A stretch of 36,244 bases of DNA, from assembly GCA_018648605.1 (NCBI GenBank), contig JABGQU010000011.1:1-36244 (forward strand). The letters are read 5' to 3'. The notes below the pieces were generated by a model. That model did not search any database and was not told the DNA's origin. It worked only from the letters and a program-made list of their open reading frames with translations. This stretch comes from Anaerolineae bacterium. Its GTDB lineage: Bacteria; Chloroflexota; Anaerolineae; Anaerolineales; Villigracilaceae. Shown one piece after another: positions 32,896-36,244 of the stretch (positions within the stretch are counted from its first letter, which is position 1; every line of letters starts with the position of its first letter). The position numbers and the translations under genes were made by a program.

Positions 32896-34026
32896 TTACT
32901 CATCGCCTAAATCAATATCTATGCGGTGGAAAATTTGTTCAGATCCGGTCTCAATATGATCCCAATATCCAGCTTGAGTATCTCGCTGAATTTCAAAATC
33001 GCCTTTGATATGGGAAACATGGTCATGACCGTAGAGATCTGTAGAAATAACTATTTCTAACTCGCTGCCAGATGGCGCTCTTAGTGAATATGTCTGTAAA
33101 TCGAGAATACCGTCTTTGATAGTGCCAACATATTCCCTTGACCCCTCCCACTCTAACTCCGTCAAAGTGCTATGATGACATTCCTGATTAGTAAGCGTAA
33201 ACCAAATTTGATTACCTTCTACATAGTAACGTCCATAAGCCAAACGTCGTTGATATAAAGTGCCAGCAATGTAAAAATTGCCAACGCCTCCTCGATAAAT
33301 CCCATCTTCAATTGGCTTACCCAAAGCATTGTAACGGTTGAAAAAAATCAGGTCATTCACGAACTCAGACCTAAAGTAATCCGATTCTTTAATATCTTCA
33401 AAATCTAGATAGGTGCCTATGACCAAACCATCGTCATAGAATCTGAGGAGGGTATGGACATAATGCACAATACCAGTATTTGACTCAGTCCATTGAGAAG
33501 CTTCCGAACTGTGGAGATATAAACCGTTCAAGCCGCTTGACCCACCTGTAATTTGATGCGCAATCAACGGTGTTGGTGCTGGCTCTATTGGATACGCCAT
33601 GACTGTTTGTGTGGCAGATGGTCCGCTTGGTACGCCCACTTGTATATTTTTTTCAGGACCACAAATTGTTCCTTTTATTAAATGGGAATCCCAGATAAGA
33701 GTGCCGCATTCCTGTAACCAGAGGTAATAGGTCCCGTAGTCAAAATACATGTCTCGGATGTGTAGGCTCTCTTCTGGCTTTAGTTGTTTGAACAGCCCAA
33801 GTTGGTCTCGTGTAAAAATGTATGTCCTCAGACCAATCGAAGGATCGCCGAACCAAACTCTGCAATAGGAGGTGTCCGTGTTGTTATAAACAGTGATGTT
33901 TGTTGTCCCTTGCGCTGACGTATATCCAGATGGTCTCAAGACACTACTTACACAACATAATCCTGCAAATAGGAGAGCAGAAAGGGCAAATGTTATAGTC
34001 TTTTTGGCATTTAACTTTGTTTCCAT
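32896..34026 (-). CDS. Exported protein of unknown function
   Basis: 376 residues. A signal peptide or anchor at 10-32 (TITFALSALLFAGLCCVSSV) may include a lipobox-like LCC. The first domain (about 40-140) reads as beta-strands (TNITVYNNTDTSYCRVWFGD, HIRDMYFDYGTYYLWLQECG), similar in feel to small extracellular domains. A Pro-rich linker (TVMAYPIEPAPTP) leads to a second beta-rich domain (165-320) with LRFYDDGLVIGTYLDFED, reminiscent of lipocalin-like exported domains. No catalytic motif. GGAG upstream sets the start. It lies between fragments of the membrane-protein gene. Confidence 0.7.
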   Translation of the reverse strand: METKLNAKKTITFALSALLFAGLCCVSSVLRPSGYTSAQGTTNITVYNNTDTSYCRVWFGDPSIGLRTYIFTRDQLGLFKQLKPEESLHIRDMYFDYGTYYLWLQECGTLIWDSHLIKGTICGPEKNIQVGVPSGPSATQTVMAYPIEPAPTPLIAHQITGGSSGLNGLYLHSSEASQWTESNTGIVHYVHTLLRFYDDGLVIGTYLDFEDIKESDYFRSEFVNDLIFFNRYNALGKPIEDGIYRGGVGNFYIAGTLYQRRLAYGRYYVEGNQIWFTLTNQECHHSTLTELEWEGSREYVGTIKDGILDLQTYSLRAPSGSELEIVISTDLYGHDHVSHIKGDFEIQRDTQAGYWDHIETGSEQIFHRIDIDLGDE

Positions 34027-34196
34027 AATATTTATTCTCCGCTTGATGCAGATGTTAAATCAGTATAAAAATGATTTGAGTTTGTATGTGTCAGATGTTC
34101 GATTTTACAGAAAAGAAATCCTGCAGCCAATGAAGTTGAAAACACCTAATTAGTATCCAGCAAGGAGTTGGTCTCATACGTTCTTTCCGTTTCATC

Positions 34197-34460
34197 TATG
34201 CTACTCTTATAGGCTCGCTGACCTCATCCAAACCCGATCTGTAATCAAGACTCAGGCAAATCCGATCTCCATACCCAGCCGTCTGCCTGTCCAACGCCCC
34301 GACCTGATAGCGAGGCTCATCGTCAGCATAAGTATAAGACCGAGTAAGTTGGTTAAGGTGTTGTGTACGAATTGGGCGTTGGTTGACACATCGTTTTGTT
34401 GGTTTCCCAATTGCTTTTTTATAGTGAAAGCGATAGTTGTGCTTATGAGTAATATGCATG
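34197..34460 (-). pseudogene. Degraded copy of the membrane-protein gene
   Basis: On the minus strand, GCAATTGGGAAA (the NWE site) is shared exactly with the copy at 32349-32818. An extra base in the A-run just before it shifts the frame, and FVHNTLTNLLGLILMLTMS then aligns with VVRNTFLDLLGLALTMGA, GRWTGRRLGMEIG with GRWAGGYAGHVVGIESG, and a further frame ends EVSEPIRVA against RVSSPLRVE. The segment coding for the last helices is deleted. It cannot make the full protein. Confidence 0.65.
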
Positions 34461-34469
34461 AATTATGCG

Positions 34470-35318
34470 TTATGGACTCGACGCACACCTCACGCCAGAC
34501 CAGTAATCTGTATAATCCGATGTAACGGGTTCTCTTCTGTATGTTTTTATATTAATAGGACTATTGCCAGCAGATCCACCACGTTGAAGCCGACTGCATT
34601 TTTCATCCCCAATCCCTATTGGGTTTTCAATACTGTCGCCGAGTTGTGAGTAAAAATCCTCTATATAGCAATCTTGAACCCATTCACTAACATTTCCTGC
34701 CATATCATAAGCACCATAAGGGCTTACGCCTTTGGGATAATTCCCAATAGACAGAATGTGTCCTTCAAAACAGACTACCCCATTTTCTGAGCGTAGACCG
34801 TAATTCGCATAGGAACAATCGGTTTCTTCGCCCCAAGGATAGGTGCGTCCATCTGTTCCACGGGCAGCTTTTTCCCATTCAGCCTCGGTTGGTAAACGCG
34901 CTCCACGCCATTCGCAATAAGTCTTTGCATCATTCCAAGAGAGGTACATCACAGGGGATGTATCAAAAACATCCATGCTGATGTAAATATCATTCACTGC
35001 TTTTTCTTCTCTTGCGAGCGGAGAGCACGCTCCCGTATCTACACAGGCCTGATACTCGGCATTCGTTGCTTCGAAGCGATCAATATAAAAATCCCCAAGC
35101 ATCACGATATGTGGTGGAGCTGCATTTTCCCCGTTCACTGCAACCTGATCTTCATCTATGCCCATAAGAAATTTTCCTTCGGGAACGAAGATCATTTGAA
35201 TACCAAAGTCATCGACTCTTGTTTCGTAGGAAATGGAACTATCTTGGATTGAATCACAGCCTATTAAACCAATAAGGAATAAAATCACTACATAACTTTT
35301 ATAAATGGATTTGGTCAT
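34470..35318 (-). CDS. SUMF1/formylglycine-generating-enzyme-like lipoprotein
   Basis: About 282 residues from MTKSIYK. The signal peptide has lipobox LIGC (cysteine near residue 21). The rest is a complete FGE-sulfatase domain: QMIFVPEGKFLMGIDED, FYIDRFEATNAEYQACV, YLSWNDAKTYCEWRGARLPT followed by EAEWEKAARG, then YPWGEE, YDMAGNVSEWVQDCY, LQRGGSAGNS and GVRCASSP. The fold is used by formylglycine-generating enzymes and by many non-catalytic surface proteins; the anchored form suggests the latter. The start is chosen from GGAG 7 bases upstream of the ATG at 35318. Confidence 0.88.
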   Translation of the reverse strand: MTKSIYKSYVVILFLIGLIGCDSIQDSSISYETRVDDFGIQMIFVPEGKFLMGIDEDQVAVNGENAAPPHIVMLGDFYIDRFEATNAEYQACVDTGACSPLAREEKAVNDIYISMDVFDTSPVMYLSWNDAKTYCEWRGARLPTEAEWEKAARGTDGRTYPWGEETDCSYANYGLRSENGVVCFEGHILSIGNYPKGVSPYGAYDMAGNVSEWVQDCYIEDFYSQLGDSIENPIGIGDEKCSRLQRGGSAGNSPINIKTYRREPVTSDYTDYWSGVRCASSP

Positions 35319-35341
35319 TTGTAACTCCATTGTAAGGTGAA

Positions 35342-35557
35342 TTATTGGCAATCGGATAAGAGTTCTTTGATCTCAATAATCTTTTCGATTTCCCAGTTGC
35401 GGTGGATAGTGTAAATGATTGCAGTCCCAATGCTGATAGTGAGAATAATTGTTGAAGTAGATTGCGAAGAAGCAGAATAAAAAACTAGGGCAAAAAGTAG
35501 TATGGTAAGCAGTAAGATTGAGATGGCACTTGAAGCGTTATTTTGAATTTTGAACAT
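35342..35557 (-). CDS. Short membrane protein, N-terminal half of the repeated family
   Basis: 71 residues from MFKIQNN. Two membrane helices (SAISILLLTILLFALVFY and TSTIILTISIGTAIIYTI) and HRNWEI match the N-terminal half of the split copy at 32349-32818. After NWEI the sequence diverges (EKIIEIKELLSDCQ) and stops, so it lacks the second half. It may still be a functional two-helix protein. A GTG 5 codons upstream is an alternative start. It begins 17 bases after the stop of the 114-residue gene and is followed by the SUMF1 gene after 23 bases. Confidence 0.65.
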   Translation of the reverse strand: MFKIQNNASSAISILLLTILLFALVFYSASSQSTSTIILTISIGTAIIYTIHRNWEIEKIIEIKELLSDCQ

Positions 35558-35574
35558 TGTCGAGTATCCCACTA

Positions 35575-35919
35575 TTATCGTTTAATAATAAACCAGTCGC
35601 CAGGACCGCGCCACCGCACTTCCCTGAACTGGTGACTCAAACTTTTCTTTTTAAGTAGAAGAGCAAAAACATCGGCTGCTGGGTAGCCTGCAGGTCCTCC
35701 TGCAAAAAGGAAGCCCTGCAGATTTAGTTCTTGGAGTGTTTTTATTACTTCACCCTCATCGGTACATTTTATCTGCCAAATTAGTTCGCTTCCATACGCC
35801 ATTTGGAATGCCCCCAATTCCTTTATGACATTGATGACCTCACTAGATACATCATCCAGATATATCTTTTTACCGGCAATGTTTGCGACAATGTTTTTAG
35901 GATCGCTAGTTTGATTCAT
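35575..35919 (-). CDS. Small protein of unknown function
   Basis: 114 residues, soluble, no signal peptide. Sequence features are IAGKKIYLDDVSSEVINVIKE at the start and LNLQGFLFAGGPAGYPAADVF in the middle, then VRWRGPGDWFIIKR. I do not recognise the family. GAGGTAAT upstream supports the ATG, which overlaps the stop of a 13-codon frame (35957-35916) that has its own AGGAG site. Confidence 0.6.
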   Translation of the reverse strand: MNQTSDPKNIVANIAGKKIYLDDVSSEVINVIKELGAFQMAYGSELIWQIKCTDEGEVIKTLQELNLQGFLFAGGPAGYPAADVFALLLKKKSLSHQFREVRWRGPGDWFIIKR

Positions 35920-35957
35920 CGGATTACCTCAACAATAATTTGTTGTTTTTTAAACAT
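35916..35957 (-). CDS. 13-codon frame coupled to the next gene
   Basis: MFKKQQIIVEVIR, preceded by CAGGAGAAAACA, ends in TGA overlapping the ATG of the 114-residue gene (ATGA). It may be a leader peptide for coupled translation or the remnant of a longer gene. Weakly supported. Confidence 0.35.
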   Translation of the reverse strand: MFKKQQIIVEVIR

Positions 35958-36003
35958 TGTTTTCTCCTGTATAAATAGTTACTTGCAGGCAAGATAGACC
36001 AGG

Positions 36004-36207
36004 CTACTTCATGTTATCCGTTATCAAATCAACTAATTCATCATATTCAGACATTTTATTCGAGATAAAAATTTCATTTCCGCCGGTTATTTTAAATACT
36101 CGCTGTTGTGCCTTTCCTGTTGGTTTTATGGCAATAGACGTCCCATAACCGAAATAGGTACCATTAAGGGTTTTCTTATCCGATGTGCTTAAGAGAGTGT
36201 CTGAAAA
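36004..36207 (-). pseudogene. C-terminal gene fragment, N terminus lost
   Basis: The minus strand encodes LLSTSDKKTLNGTYFGYGTS, then IAIKPTGKAQQRVFKITGGN, then EIFISNKMSEYDELVDLI and a stop at 36004-36006. It reads like the C-terminal half of a PH-like domain. The frame has no start codon and meets an in-frame TAG at 36208-36210, close to the window edge. The gene seems cut, either by deletion or by an element that starts near 36195. Confidence 0.5.
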
Positions 36208-36244
36208 CTAGTCAAAATTCAGATAGTCGGGCAAACTTGCGGGA

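Noticed and set aside
1-36244. CRISPR array, prophage or complete insertion sequence
   Set aside because: No regularly spaced direct repeats, phage structural genes, integrase or transposase are visible; only small palindromic repeats.

Overview
The window looks like a chromosomal segment of an anaerobic or facultative member of the Chloroflexota, most likely class Anaerolineae. That assignment is inference. It rests on complex I genes including a fused nuoCD, a RicT-type PSP1 protein, PKD and LVIVD surface proteins, a 570-residue FeoB, and dispersed small palindromic repeats, some of which sit inside genes. No rRNA, CRISPR array or complete transposase is visible.

Layout. 1-3.3 kb: tail of an upstream gene with its terminator, a secreted PKD protein, and an S-adenosylmethionine hydrolase. 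3.3-9.1 kb: a large polytopic membrane protein, a CAU tRNA, a candidate small RNA with its own promoter and terminator, a Sir2 deacylase whose zinc module carries an in-frame 27-codon repeat insertion, and feoA-feoB behind a promoter with a dyad in its spacer. 9.2-14.0 kb: an LVIVD lipoprotein, an M20 amidohydrolase coupled to a lipoprotein gene, and a PIG-L deacetylase overlapping ricT.

14.0-20.5 kb is an iron-sulfur neighbourhood. It holds a RicT/PSP1 protein, an Mrp/NBP35 ATPase that lacks the usual CxxC, an operon iscX-nuoB-nuoCD-nuoI coding for the quinone module of complex I, and, divergent from it, a winged-helix regulator with four C-terminal cysteines resembling SufR. A 215-bp control region lies between regulator and operon, with two strong promoters and an AT-rich palindrome.

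20.5-24.2 kb: a small membrane protein, an aspartate/glutamate-type racemase, an EamA transporter, a methyltransferase and UbiE/MenG. 24.3-31.8 kb: a translation and RNA-maturation cluster nusA-ylxR-infB-rbfA-nrnA-truB, then ribF. rimP is not present at this locus. A 96-nt structured element followed by a T-run separates truB from ribF.

31.9-36.2 kb is a lower-GC accessory region, all on the minus strand: small membrane, lipoprotein and hypothetical genes separated by several partial copies of one membrane-protein gene. One copy is split by a 20-bp insertion of a dispersed repeat whose removal restores the frame. The window ends at a truncated gene, possibly cut by a mobile element.
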